Shown: positions 33,704-42,325 of the stretch, piece after piece
Layout of the letters: each line of letters opens with the position of its first letter
Numbering within the stretch: the first letter of the stretch is position 1
Assembly: GCA_965222005.1 (NCBI GenBank)
Contig: OZ244935.1
Span: 2,542,001 to 2,606,000, forward strand
Source: CBDCTM01 sp965222005
GTDB lineage: Bacteria; Bacteroidota; Bacteroidia; Chitinophagales; Saprospiraceae
Direction: 5' to 3'
DNA: 64,000 nt
Position numbers and translations under genes: made by a program
The notes under the pieces: model-generated
Told to the model about the DNA's origin: nothing
Seen by the model: the letters and a program-made list of their open reading frames with translations, nothing else
Database searches by the model: none

Positions 33704-34290
33704 TTAAAAGCAATAGATGGTATCGTTGGCTCTTCACCTGATGAAAGGGTGGATAGCTCCAGCTCATCCACGATAAGCTGGGAGTAGAAAGCGGGGAGTG
33801 GGATAAAAGCAAAGATATAGGTGGTCATGCGAATCCTCAAAGAATCGGTTTGGGTTTGATTGATTGGAATAGAAATGTGCTCCACACCATCGGTCACCTC
33901 TTCGGTTTGCCAAAATCCTATACGCTGATATGCACCATCTTTTAATTCTGCTATTTCAATAGTTGATCTACCCCAATCAATACTGTCAATCCGAATGGAG
34001 GCATGTAGTGATTTGTAAATTTGATCGGGCAAAAAAGTGGTTTCGACAATCCAATCGACATTTGGAGAGGTGTTGCGTGGAACCAAAAGATGTAGCGAGT
34101 ATTTTTCTTCTATGGCTTCATCGAATTGCAATGCATGATGGGTATGAATAGTGGCCAAATTGATCTTCCAAGATACAGGTTTGTCAAAAGTGTCAATCAC
34201 CTCCCACTCCTCAAAATTGGCATTGGGAATCTGAGCCTGAGCGGAGGTGAGCGTAAAGAAGAGCAGAAGTAAAATAATGAGTTGATACAT
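33478..34290 (-). CDS. Secreted protein with T9SS type A sorting domain
   Basis: A 270-aa exported protein: signal peptide MYQLIILLLLFFTLTSAQAQ, then a galactose-binding-like beta domain (about 20-185) that begins IPNANFEEWE, a common start in Bacteroidota surface proteins, and a type A sorting domain (about 195-270, FNIFPNPARHYLHIS to GKVVVY). The sorting domain is shared almost base for base with the broken gene at 42393. It starts 4 bp after the stop of the interrupted gene upstream, so both were once one transcript. The ligand is unknown. A few candidate carbohydrate-contact aromatics (W28, W40, W66) are present but not proof of binding. Confidence 0.85.
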   Translation of the reverse strand: MYQLIILLLLFFTLTSAQAQIPNANFEEWEVIDTFDKPVSWKINLATIHTHHALQFDEAIEEKYSLHLLVPRNTSPNVDWIVETTFLPDQIYKSLHASIRIDSIDWGRSTIEIAELKDGAYQRIGFWQTEEVTDGVEHISIPINQTQTDSLRIRMTTYIFAFIPLPAFYSQLIVDELELSTLSSGEEPTIPSIAFNIFPNPARHYLHISTQDMPLPFDLQLFDALGRQVLQEQVWVAEQEINIEALPPGTYWYRVVQKDEMLTRGKVVVY

Positions 34291-35003
34291 GCTGTCAGTG
34301 TTTGATTATAATTTTGGATGTACGGATCGTTTGCCTGTCAACTATCTGGGAAATCCAATATACACCGGCATCCAAATGTGATAAGTTGATTGTGCTTTTT
34401 GGAGCATTCAAAGAAAACTCGCTTATGGTCTCCCCAATGGCATTATGAATGCGCACGAGCCTGGGTTTTTTGACGCCAGACTCGATAATCAGGATGCCGT
34501 TAGTTGGGTTGGGGTATAACTTTATTTCCATTGCCTGATGATTAACAGTAGTAGAAGTAACAACAGAGTCGGTGGTGGTAGAAGTAGCATTGCCGGTGAT
34601 GACAATGCGCTCATGGCAGTTGTCATTCCAGCAGCCGTTTTCGTCGAGTGTTACAAACCAAAGATCGGGATCGTTGAGGAATGGAACCCCCGTAGGATTG
34701 AATAAATCAATATCTCCGATGAATGCAAATCCTTTAGTAGTGGATTGGCCATGCCAAAATCGCCCGCCGTCAGAATTCCGGATATCTGCAATGGTTCGCT
34801 CCCAAAGCAACTCCCCCTGTGGGTTCATCAAAAAACTGGCTAAACCGGAGCAAAATGTGCCACCAAAACCGGTGAAAATGTGCCACTGATTCCGGAGCAA
34901 GTTGTGCCAAAAAAACCAGCTGACCGGAGCAAAATGTGCCACTTTAGTTAAAAGAGTCGATTTCTATTCGGTGTTTTACTGAAAAATAAAACAGTAAAAC
35001 ACT

Positions 35004-36557
35004 ATGGCGAACCAACGAATAGGGATCATGCAAATCAGACAATTATTACAACTCAAAATTCGAGGCGAGAGCAACCGGAGCATCAGCCGGTTGTTAGGTA
35101 TTCATCGCAATACGATCAATGAATACGTACGCCTGTTAAAAGCCACAGGCCGGTCATATGAAGTACTTGGACAGTTAGATGACCGATCACTGGAAGAGTT
35201 GTTTCCGGGCGTTAGCACGACGGATAAAGATCGTTATCAGACTTTGAGTAGCTACTTTCCTTATTTTCGTAAAGAGCTCAAAAAGGTAGGTTGTACGCGT
35301 CTTACCTTATGGAGGGAGTATCTAAGCCGTCACCCCGACGGATATCGCTCTTCCCAGTTTAACGAACACTTGAACCGTTGGCTTCAACAAGTGGACGGCT
35401 CAGGAAAACTGGTGCATAAAGCCGGAGATAAACTATATGTAGATTATACCGGCAAGAAGTTATTTTTCGTAGATATGGAGACTGGAGAACAAATCGAGGT
35501 GGAGGTATTTGTAGCCACCTTGCCTTGTAGTGGGTATACTTATGTGGAAGCGACCCCTTCTCAGAAAGGGGAAGATTTTATTGACTCGATGAACAACTGC
35601 CTGAAGTTTATGGGAGGTGTCCCCAGGAGTATTGTGGTGGATAATCTCAAATCGGCAGTTACCAAGGGCAGTAAATATGAACCGGTTTTGAACAAGACAT
35701 TTTCAGATTTTGCACTGCATTACGGTTGTTCGATTAATCCTACTCGAACGTATTGTCCACAAGACAAAGCATTGGTAGAAAATGCCGTCAAGCTGGTATA
35801 CCAACGTATTTTTTATCCCCTCTCCAAACAGATCTTTTTCTCTTTAACAGAGTTGAATAAAGCCATTGCTGAGTTGTTGGAAGACTATAATGACCGAATG
35901 TTCAGTCAGATAAAGCTGACTCGCCGTCAGCAGTTTCATGATATTGAAAAAGAGGAGCTCTTACCACTTGCCGCCCAGCCTTACGAACTTAGGTACTATA
36001 AAATAGCAACCGTACAAAAAATGGGACATGTCTACTTATCCGCCGACAGGCACTACTACAGCGTCCCCCATCGATTTATTGGTAAAAAGGTAGAGGTGCA
36101 ATACAACACCAAAACGGTAGAGGTCTTCTATGCTAAAGAACGTATCGCCACTCACAGAAGAGACCCTCGCCCCGGGCGCTATACCACCATCAGTAAACAC
36201 ATGAAAAGCACCCATCGATTTTACAACGACTGGTCGCCGGAGTTCTTTCAAAAATGGGCCCGCAAATACGGTGAGGATGTAGAATATTACATCAAAGGAT
36301 TGATCCAACAAGCGACCTATCCCGAAGTAGCTTACAAGCAGTGCATGGGCATTTTGCAATTGGTCAAGGATTATCCTGTCGACCGGCTTCAAAGTGCTGT
36401 TATTCGCGCTCGTCAATATCCCTACTTCAGTTATAGTACCGTTAGGGATATTTTGAAAAACAATATGGACCTGGAGCAGGATCTGTTCCAGGCCACAACC
36501 AAGACAACAACCATCCCGGAACATGACAATATCCGAGGCAGTCAATATTACACTTAA
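35004..36557 (+). CDS. istA: IS21 transposase IstA
   Basis: The 517-aa DDE transposase of the element. The N-terminus has a helix-turn-helix (LLQLKIRGESNRSISRLLG, about 12-30, then HRNTINEYVRLLK). The catalytic core runs from about residue 148: DYTGKKLFFVD (first Asp), VPRSIVVDNLKSAV (second Asp, about 214) and DKALVENAV (Glu, about 256). A beta-barrel and C-terminal domain follow. Normal length. It binds the multiple terminal repeats and works with IstB. The start ATG at 35004 gives MANQRIGIMQIRQ. Confidence 0.95.
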   Translation: MANQRIGIMQIRQLLQLKIRGESNRSISRLLGIHRNTINEYVRLLKATGRSYEVLGQLDDRSLEELFPGVSTTDKDRYQTLSSYFPYFRKELKKVGCTRLTLWREYLSRHPDGYRSSQFNEHLNRWLQQVDGSGKLVHKAGDKLYVDYTGKKLFFVDMETGEQIEVEVFVATLPCSGYTYVEATPSQKGEDFIDSMNNCLKFMGGVPRSIVVDNLKSAVTKGSKYEPVLNKTFSDFALHYGCSINPTRTYCPQDKALVENAVKLVYQRIFYPLSKQIFFSLTELNKAIAELLEDYNDRMFSQIKLTRRQQFHDIEKEELLPLAAQPYELRYYKIATVQKMGHVYLSADRHYYSVPHRFIGKKVEVQYNTKTVEVFYAKERIATHRRDPRPGRYTTISKHMKSTHRFYNDWSPEFFQKWARKYGEDVEYYIKGLIQQATYPEVAYKQCMGILQLVKDYPVDRLQSAVIRARQYPYFSYSTVRDILKNNMDLEQDLFQATTKTTTIPEHDNIRGSQYYT

Positions 36558-36579
36558 ACCTTTCTAAAAATTTACAACA

Positions 36580-37317
36580 ATGAATACACAAACCACAGTA
36601 GAAAAGCTAAAAACAATGCGACTCAAAGGCATGGCCCATATCCATCACCTCAGTATGCAAGACAACCTTTACCAGGACTATACCCTGGATCAGTACACTG
36701 CTCTGCTGGCTGACCAGGAATGGGAATACCGGCAAAACCGGAAAATGGAGAATCTGATCAAACGAGCTCACTTCCGCTCCGGTGCCGCCATTGCCAATGT
36801 CGATTTTACCACTCCTCGCGGACTGGACAAAAATTACTTCAACCGACTGGCCACTTTGGACTTTATTCAGAAACACCAAAATCTGATTATCATCGGTCCC
36901 ACCGGAACGGGCAAGACCTACCTGGCTCAAGCCCTCGGACATCAGGCTTGTATACAACTACACAAAACCCAATACTACACCATGAGTAATTTATCCGATC
37001 AGGTCAGACTGGCCAAAATTGAAGGCAACTACCAACGGCTAATCAAAACGATCAAACAAACCGCTTTACTCATTATCGATGATTTTGGTCTCAGCGAAAT
37101 AGATAATATCATCAGGCAGGCGCTCATGGATATTGTCGAATACAAGTACGACCAATCATCCATTATCATCACTTCTCAAATCCCTGTGGGCAAATGGCAT
37201 GAATTGATTGGTGAGGGCACTATTGCCGATGCTATCCTGGATAGATTGGTGCATTCTTCACATAGAATCACTCTCTCGGGAGAGTCTATGCGCAAGGCAA
37301 AAGGAGTAAACAGCTAA
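36580..37317 (+). CDS. istB: IS21 helper ATPase IstB
   Basis: AAA+ ATPase of 245 aa, related to DnaC, which selects the target and activates IstA. Walker A is GPTGTGKTYLAQALG (about residue 107), Walker B is LLIIDDFGLSE (about 164) and sensor 1 lies in SSIIITSQIPVGKWHE. The N-terminal helical region (TVEKLKTMRLKGMAH) that contacts the transposase is complete. It lies 22 bp after istA and is co-transcribed with it. Confidence 0.95.
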   Translation: MNTQTTVEKLKTMRLKGMAHIHHLSMQDNLYQDYTLDQYTALLADQEWEYRQNRKMENLIKRAHFRSGAAIANVDFTTPRGLDKNYFNRLATLDFIQKHQNLIIIGPTGTGKTYLAQALGHQACIQLHKTQYYTMSNLSDQVRLAKIEGNYQRLIKTIKQTALLIIDDFGLSEIDNIIRQALMDIVEYKYDQSSIIITSQIPVGKWHELIGEGTIADAILDRLVHSSHRITLSGESMRKAKGVNS

Positions 37318-38427
37318 TATTTTTTAACTTTGAGAATAGATTATCGACTCTTCACAACCGTGGCACAGTTTGCTCCGGAAACCGTGGCACAAGTTTACCG
37401 GAATATACAAAAAACACCAGCCATCGCCCCATCGCCCGGGATATAGGTCTAAAATGCCAAAATAGTCGCTCGCACCAATGCCCAGCAAATTGCCGTTTTT
37501 GGTTTTGGCGATGCTGATGGCCTCTTTTGCAGAGCGGTGCACAAATATATGCTCCCATTCGACATTAAATTGTGCATCCAGGCCATAAACCGCAGCAGGA
37601 TAGGGAAAAGTGTCGTAGAGGGGGTACAAATCGTTGTACCAAGAAAGTATATATTTTTGACTTCCGGATTCCATAATATCCACTTCTCGAAAAGGATTAC
37701 CTGGCTCTGTTTGTCTGATTTCATTGGATACAACAACTTTTAGTTGAGAATCTAGCCTTTTTAATACCATTTTTAGCAGTAGAGTAACTACCTCTTCGCC
37801 ATATACAAGAAGAAAATGCCCATCCGAAGTTTCCTTAAGGTCCACACCTCTTTTTATAAAATCATTACTGCCAAAATTGTATTCGCCGAGGAGGTTGAAC
37901 TGTATATCAAATTCTTTAATAAAAGCATGGTGCTGGTTGTTGGACTTAATTCCTCCATATACCAGCAATCGCTCATTGGATGCGATCATACCCTTTAGAA
38001 AAAAGACCGTTGAATAAGGAAAATAAAAATCCTTTTCGTATAAGAGATGGCCTTCCATATCGAAGGCCATCATCCGCAATTCATTGTGATCGGTTTTCCA
38101 TATTTCAGTAGCCAGGTAAATGGTATTTTGATACACAGCTAGTGTTCGGCCACTTGTATTGAGGTTGCTATCCGGCCAGCCGTCATATATCCGTTTCCAC
38201 ACTACCTTACCATCCCGATTGAGTCGAACCAGATCCAGGCATCTGGCAAAGGGCGCATTCTCGTCACAAAGACTAATACCCAGTATTAAATAACCATCTT
38301 CCAGCTCGATCATTTGTATGCCCGCATCTGCACGTTTTTCAGATACTGGAATGGATAAGGACAATTCCTGTGCAGGTAGTAGTTGTAAGCCATTAAACAA
38401 TATTAAAACAAAGAACCATTTCGAAAT

Positions 38428-38617
38428 GGCGTTGTTGCATAAAAGAATCTAACTAATGTATTTCCTGTAATTGCAAAATAATATTTAGTTTAAAATAATT
38501 TATATATACTATCAATCAAATTTACCACTGACTATCAGTTTGTTACGGAATTTATTTATACTAATTTAATGAGTGCGAAATATTATTCCGAATAAAATTG
38601 ATTCATGCAACAACACC
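38428..38617. mobile_element. 190-bp MITE with IS903-like ends
   Basis: The ends GGCGTTGTTGCAT (38428) and, inverted, GGTGTTGTTGCAT (38617) continue with GAATC on both sides. Both flanks carry TTTCGAAAT (38419-38427 and 38618-38626), a 9-bp target duplication. IS903 of the IS5 family has ends starting GGCTTTGTTGAATAAA and makes 9-bp duplications, so the element is best seen as a non-autonomous relative. It carries no gene and is very AT-rich. It sits between codons 4 and 5 of the broken surface protein gene. Confidence 0.88.
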
Positions 38618-38667
38618 TTTCGAAATCATAGTAAGTAATTTAAAATTGCAGGATCATACACCAATGA

Positions 38668-38830
38668 TCACTTATAATTGTTGACCAATAGAATTTGTGA
38701 ATAAAGGTTTTTGTGCTTTTCATCAAATGCCCTTAAATAGTAAATACCATTTTGCCAGTGGTTGTTCGGAATAGTCAAAAGCAATCATTGTATTATCAAC
38801 TGGATTGTTATTAAGAATAGTACAGGTGTT
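38668..38830 (-). pseudogene. Remnant of a T9SS type A sorting domain, frameshifted
   Basis: The minus strand reads NNNPVDNTMIAFDYS in one frame and, after a one-base shift near 38772, IPNNHWQNGIYYLRAFDE through to LLVNNYK and a stop (38668-38670). These are the start and end of one type A sorting domain. No body of the gene remains. It lies 39 bp before the original start of the doubly broken gene downstream. Confidence 0.8.
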
Positions 38831-38864
38831 TTGTTTTATACAACAAAATACCCCCAGGATTCTG

Positions 38865-38892
38865 TTATTTGCTAATTACAAGACGTTGGAGC
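38865..38892 (-). pseudogene. 28-bp tail of another T9SS gene
   Basis: Exactly identical over 28 bp to the last codons and stop (LQRLVISK) of the gene at 47253-48818. Both sides diverge at once. It is a second leftover sorting-domain end within 200 bp. Confidence 0.75.
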
Positions 38893-38926
38893 TTAACTAG
38901 TGAGGAGCCTTGCCTAAATACAGGTT

Positions 38927-39589
38927 CTAAAATTGATCGAGCATTTTTTTCGTAAATTCTTCTATTGATAATCCGGTCACCAATTTTATTAAACTAAAAC
39001 CAGTCTTTTTGTTCTCTGCTAACTTATAATCATTTATTTGTACTTCGAAAGAAGTCCAGTTTAGTTCATTACTAATGTGTGTAACATGCGCTGAATAAAA
39101 TTCATTGGAAATTATTTCAAGAGGGAAGCCCTGAATTTCAGGAAACTGTTTTTGAAGCCTATGTTTCATCGGCAGATGTGAAAAAGCATCGGTAACAAAT
39201 GCTTCAAAATGCCCATCCATACCTCGTTGGGTTGCATCTATTCTTAGACGGTAACAAGAGAACCCATGAATCATTTTAGTTTCTTCTTTATGAATTGAAA
39301 TAGAAACATTTTCGAACAGACTTTGTGTGTTAGGCTCTTTAGAAATGTCTCGCTGGTGGTAATACTTACCTAATCTAGATGAAAAGAAAGCTTCCTTACT
39401 GTTGTTTTTTATGTCATAATGAATTATAAGTTCCATCCCAGGCCGTGAAGTTTGGCGTTCATAAATCATGGAATCCTTGTATGCATATTCCTCACTAATG
39501 AGGGTTTTGCTATTGTATTGGTAGCTAATATGAATTGGTTCAACTGCCATGAGAGAGTGAATTAAAAACAGGATGCAAGTTAAGTACAT
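38927..39589 (-). CDS. Secreted hypothetical protein, possibly GLPGLI-like
   Basis: A 220-aa protein with a short signal peptide (MYLTCILFLIHSLMA). The body is beta-rich; residues about 105-165 (IHGFSCYRLRID ... FEAFVTDAFSHLP ... FPLEI) follow the order of the GLPGLI family core (G-Y-x-C ... Y-x-x-W-Y-T ... G-L-P-x-x-I), but the name motif itself is missing, so this is a weak call. No sorting domain is present. An IS66 element begins 15 bp before the start codon, so the natural promoter has been displaced. The gene looks intact but its expression must now depend on the IS end or on read-through from the transposase gene, which points the same way. Confidence 0.6.
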   Translation of the reverse strand: MYLTCILFLIHSLMAVEPIHISYQYNSKTLISEEYAYKDSMIYERQTSRPGMELIIHYDIKNNSKEAFFSSRLGKYYHQRDISKEPNTQSLFENVSISIHKEETKMIHGFSCYRLRIDATQRGMDGHFEAFVTDAFSHLPMKHRLQKQFPEIQGFPLEIISNEFYSAHVTHISNELNWTSFEVQINDYKLAENKKTGFSLIKLVTGLSIEEFTKKMLDQF

Positions 39590-39604
39590 AATAAAAATTA
39601 ATCT

Positions 39605-41116
39605 GTAACTGTTCAGAGATGTCCTGCCATAACAAGAGTATTAGCAACAGCATTATCAGTAAACAAACTCTTCAATGCATGAAAAACATTGACATTTTGT
39701 TTACGAGCAGTCATTATATATGACCTGGTTCTGGCAAAGAATTGGGCACCTTTTACAGATCTAAAACAACCGGATATTTTCTGCTTGACTTTCATCATTC
39801 GAATATCTCTTTCTGAAAAATTATTGTCAAACGGCACCTTAAAGTCGTAGAAAAATCTCAGTATATCTGTTTTGTAGTCTCTGAATCTTTCCAGTAAATT
39901 TCGAGGAGGTGATTTTTTCTTTTTTCCTCTTTTCTTTACAGGTGGTGGTTTGAATGGATTTTGTCTTAATCCTTTTCTGACAATTTTATCATATAGTGAT
40001 TCGTACTTTTTGACAGTTGTATATGATATAGCTTGTTGGCCTCTTGCCAGTGCTTTATTTTTCAGATGTAGTAATCTCAGCAATAAGTCTATTAACTCTT
40101 CTGCCCATTTTTGTTCAAATCGTTCTTTTATGAAAACCAAATCTCTTAGCAAATGGGCATTACATAAACTGTGTTTGCAGTCATATTTGTAATAGCTTTT
40201 CCAAAAGTCATGCACTGCAATTCCTTCATATAAAGGCAATATTCCTATGTCCTCCATTGCTAGCTGACCTCTATTTGGATGAACTGCATAATAGGCATGC
40301 CGGTCGGTCGAACAGCTATGCAACCACCACCTTTTCTTATTGATTCTAAAACCCGTTTCATCAAAACCCAAAACTAAACATAAATCCAGTAGAGATTTTA
40401 ACTTCTCTTCAAAGCTTTCTAGCTTATCAAATGCTTTTTGCCGAAAATTATACAACGACCCTTTACTTAACGAATGACCTAACAGATCATTTACTAACTC
40501 TTTTGTCCGCTCATATGGTAATAATTGATAGTCTTGCAAATACACCACCATACTTTTTATATTCGGGCCATATTGAACAGCATAATCTACTCCTTGCGGA
40601 AATGCTTTATTTACACAACCACAATCGCATTGCTTCACTTCTGAGTGATGCTCCGTTATTCCTATTTTTATCTCCGGAATATCATATACTTGCCTTTTCT
40701 CTGTATAATCTGCCTTTTGACCTCTTAAATTCTTTTTGCAATTTGTGCAAGTATCAACTTTATGCTTTTCCACTTTATCTGGTTGGGCACTTATTTTTAA
40801 CGTTGTTCCCTCATGACCTTTTTGTCCGCCAGCTTTTTTATTGCTCTTTGGCTTTATGCTTTTTGGAACTTTTTTAAAGCCATCTGTAGATGGAGGTTTA
40901 CTGCTATTATTACTATTCTTCGAAAGTTGATCCTCTAACTCTTTTATCCGTGCCTTTAATTGATTTATCTCCTCAGTAAACAATGAAATTACAAGCTCGA
41001 ACAGAATCCGATATTCTTCTGGTATTTTATTTATCTGATCTTGTAATTCTTTCGGTAGCATCCCAAAAAATAATTTATTTCTCTCTATTATCGTAATTTT
41101 AACTCTGAATAATTAC
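39605..41116 (-). mobile_element. IS66-family insertion sequence (1512 bp)
   Basis: The ends GTAACTGTTCAGAG (39605) and the inverted GTAATTATTCAGAG (41116) start with GTAA, as IS66 elements do. The 8-bp target duplication ATTAATCT is perfect (39597-39604 and 41117-41124). Only the transposase gene is present; the accessory genes tnpA and tnpB are absent, as in the short ISBst12-type subgroup. The 70-bp gap on its right holds GGGGTTGTTTGCATAAAA (from 41158), which resembles the MITE end at 38428. Confidence 0.95.
39613..41061 (-). CDS. IS66 transposase
   Basis: The 482-aa DDE transposase. The N-terminal leucine-rich coiled coil (INQLKARIKELEDQLSKNS) is followed by the family hallmark NSSKPPSTDG and GGQKGHEGTTL, and a zinc-binding block (CTNCKKNL ... 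QCDCGC). The catalytic core has DETGFRINKKRWWLH (first Asp, about 224), a second acidic stretch (HDFWKSYYKYDCKHSLCNAHLLRDL) and the C-terminal FNNFSERDIRMMKVKQKISG with the Glu. Length fits the family. Intact. Confidence 0.95.
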   Translation of the reverse strand: MLPKELQDQINKIPEEYRILFELVISLFTEEINQLKARIKELEDQLSKNSNNSSKPPSTDGFKKVPKSIKPKSNKKAGGQKGHEGTTLKISAQPDKVEKHKVDTCTNCKKNLRGQKADYTEKRQVYDIPEIKIGITEHHSEVKQCDCGCVNKAFPQGVDYAVQYGPNIKSMVVYLQDYQLLPYERTKELVNDLLGHSLSKGSLYNFRQKAFDKLESFEEKLKSLLDLCLVLGFDETGFRINKKRWWLHSCSTDRHAYYAVHPNRGQLAMEDIGILPLYEGIAVHDFWKSYYKYDCKHSLCNAHLLRDLVFIKERFEQKWAEELIDLLLRLLHLKNKALARGQQAISYTTVKKYESLYDKIVRKGLRQNPFKPPPVKKRGKKKKSPPRNLLERFRDYKTDILRFFYDFKVPFDNNFSERDIRMMKVKQKISGCFRSVKGAQFFARTRSYIMTARKQNVNVFHALKSLFTDNAVANTLVMAGHL

Positions 41117-41261
41117 ATTAATCTTTAAAAACTCTAGAATGCATAATGTGTTAAATAGGGGTTGTTTGCATAAAACACTATACTATTGTAGTCTTCCCCA
41201 AAAGCGCTACCACAATTTAGTAGAAAGATAATAATATCTTCCTTCACTAAAACTTTAAAAA

Positions 41262-41528
41262 ATGGGTAAGCGAAAATTTACAGATAAACAACGTCTTGAA
41301 GTCTTAGCCGAGCATGATGCAGGTATGAGTGTTGCAGATCTTTGCCGTAAACACCAAATTAGTCCTGCTACGTTCTACAAATGGAAAAAAGACAAAGCTA
41401 CTGATGAGGACGAACAACTTCGACGTCTCAAAGAGTTGGAGGCTGATCTGAGCATTGATCATGACATTCTTAAGCAAGGTTATGGTATGCTAAAAAAGTG
41501 GCAAGCCCAGGACGCCAGGAAGAAATGA
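41262..41528 (+). CDS. IS3 transposase OrfA
   Basis: The 88-aa DNA-binding part of the IS3 transposase. The helix-turn-helix spans about residues 6-45 (FTDKQRLEVLAEHDAGMSV ... ISPATFYKWKKD), followed by a leucine-zipper helix (LRRLKELEADLSIDHDILK) used for dimers. Near its end the heptamer A AAA AAG (41492-41498) is in the correct frame for a -1 shift into OrfB, making the full transposase. Confidence 0.93.
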   Translation: MGKRKFTDKQRLEVLAEHDAGMSVADLCRKHQISPATFYKWKKDKATDEDEQLRRLKELEADLSIDHDILKQGYGMLKKWQAQDARKK

Positions 41529-42313
41529 TCGACAGTGTTCGATCTAAGCAGCGACAAAGTATTGGTAGTTGCTACGGTGTGCTGGGCTTTCGGCGAGCTA
41601 CTTTTCATTCCCGCAAAGCAGGTCATCGTCCTGAACAAGTAGATCAAGCCTTAGGCAATGTACTCAGAGCTACAGCTGAGGCGCATGTTGCCTGGGGCTT
41701 TTGGATGGTTTTTGACTATCTGCGTTATCATGGCATCATTAAGGATAATCATAAACGCAGAAGAATCTACCGGAAATATCAAGATTTGATCAGTCCAGAT
41801 GGCGTAAACGAAGGGTGGGCAATGGATTTTGTTAGCGACTGGGTGGTTGGCCCTACCCACAAGCAGGTACGGATTATCAACATCATGGATGAAGGTTCCC
41901 GACGAGCCCTTTGGACAGAGGCTCATCAAAGTATATCAGCTAAAAAACTAATTGAAGTACTAGATCATGTTGTGGAATATCGAGGAAAGCCTATCTATAT
42001 TCGTTGCGATAATGGTCCGGAATTTATCAGTAACCGACTTGCACAATGGGCTAAGCAAAAAGGCATCGAGCTTCGCTATATCCAACCTGGGAAACCTTCT
42101 CAAAACGGATTAATCGAACGGCTCAACAAGACATTAAGGCAAGAATGCTTAGATTTGACTTGGTATCATTCGATGGAGACCTTGAATCAAGAAATTCAAA
42201 TCTGGTCTCAAACTTACAATGAACTACGACCCCATAAGAACTTGGGACGCATTCCGCCGGCTCAATATGAAATTGATAATCAGAATTTCTACTATCAAGC
42301 GGTAGCGGCATAA
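41498..42313 (+). CDS. IS3 transposase OrfB (integrase core)
   Basis: The 271-aa catalytic part, in the -1 frame relative to OrfA and overlapping it by 31 nt. The DDE triad is complete: Asp110 (WAMDFVSDW), Asp171 (IRCDNGPEF) and Glu207 (GLIERLNKTLR), the last two 35 residues apart as in IS3 and retroviral integrases. It is made by frameshifting at AAAAAAG as an OrfAB fusion. A perfect 6-bp stem (GATCGA/TCGATC at 41527-41544) lies downstream and may help, though it is farther than usual. Confidence 0.93.
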   Translation: MASPGRQEEMIDSVRSKQRQSIGSCYGVLGFRRATFHSRKAGHRPEQVDQALGNVLRATAEAHVAWGFWMVFDYLRYHGIIKDNHKRRRIYRKYQDLISPDGVNEGWAMDFVSDWVVGPTHKQVRIINIMDEGSRRALWTEAHQSISAKKLIEVLDHVVEYRGKPIYIRCDNGPEFISNRLAQWAKQKGIELRYIQPGKPSQNGLIERLNKTLRQECLDLTWYHSMETLNQEIQIWSQTYNELRPHKNLGRIPPAQYEIDNQNFYYQAVAA

Positions 42314-42325
42314 GGGAAGACTACA

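Larger units (their letters stand above)
34837..37409 (+). mobile_element. IS21-family insertion sequence (2573 bp)
   Basis: The ends begin TGGCTAAACCGG (left) and, read inward from the right, TGTATATTCCGG, so both have the 5'-TG of IS21. Inside lie several copies of the terminal repeat CCGGagcaaaaTGTGCCAC: four at the left (34845, 34869, 34892, 34924) and two inverted at the right (37361, 37384). A 6-bp target duplication AAAAAC stands on both sides. Both genes, istA and istB, are intact, so it should be active. Confidence 0.95.
34295..38629 (-). pseudogene. T9SS type A surface protein gene, broken by IS21 and by a MITE
   Basis: Removing the IS21 element with one copy of AAAAAC (34831-34836 or 37410-37415), and the MITE with one copy of its 9-bp duplication, restores a single frame of 519 codons. 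Across the IS21 site it reads GDGWCFLMNPQGELLW; at the 5' end the ATG at 38629-38627 is rejoined to give MISKWFFVLILFNG, a good signal peptide. The encoded protein (about 518 aa) has a WD/PQQ-like repeat body of the kind LDLVRLNRDGKVVWKR, then a type A domain (IKLYPNPTNG to TSKIIIKH). It is a relative of the intact 522-aa protein at 45603. Both halves are now non-functional. Confidence 0.9.
41187..42325 (+). mobile_element. IS3-family insertion sequence (1139 bp)
   Basis: Inverted ends TGTAGTCTTCCC (41187-41198) and the complement GGGAAGACTACA (42314-42325) extend imperfectly inward (GCGCTACCAC and GCCGCTACCGC). No 3-5-bp target duplication is seen (CTAT on the left, AGGA on the right), which suggests recombination after insertion. 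The right end abuts the 293-bp duplicated block exactly. It has two overlapping frames with a slippery site. Confidence 0.92.
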
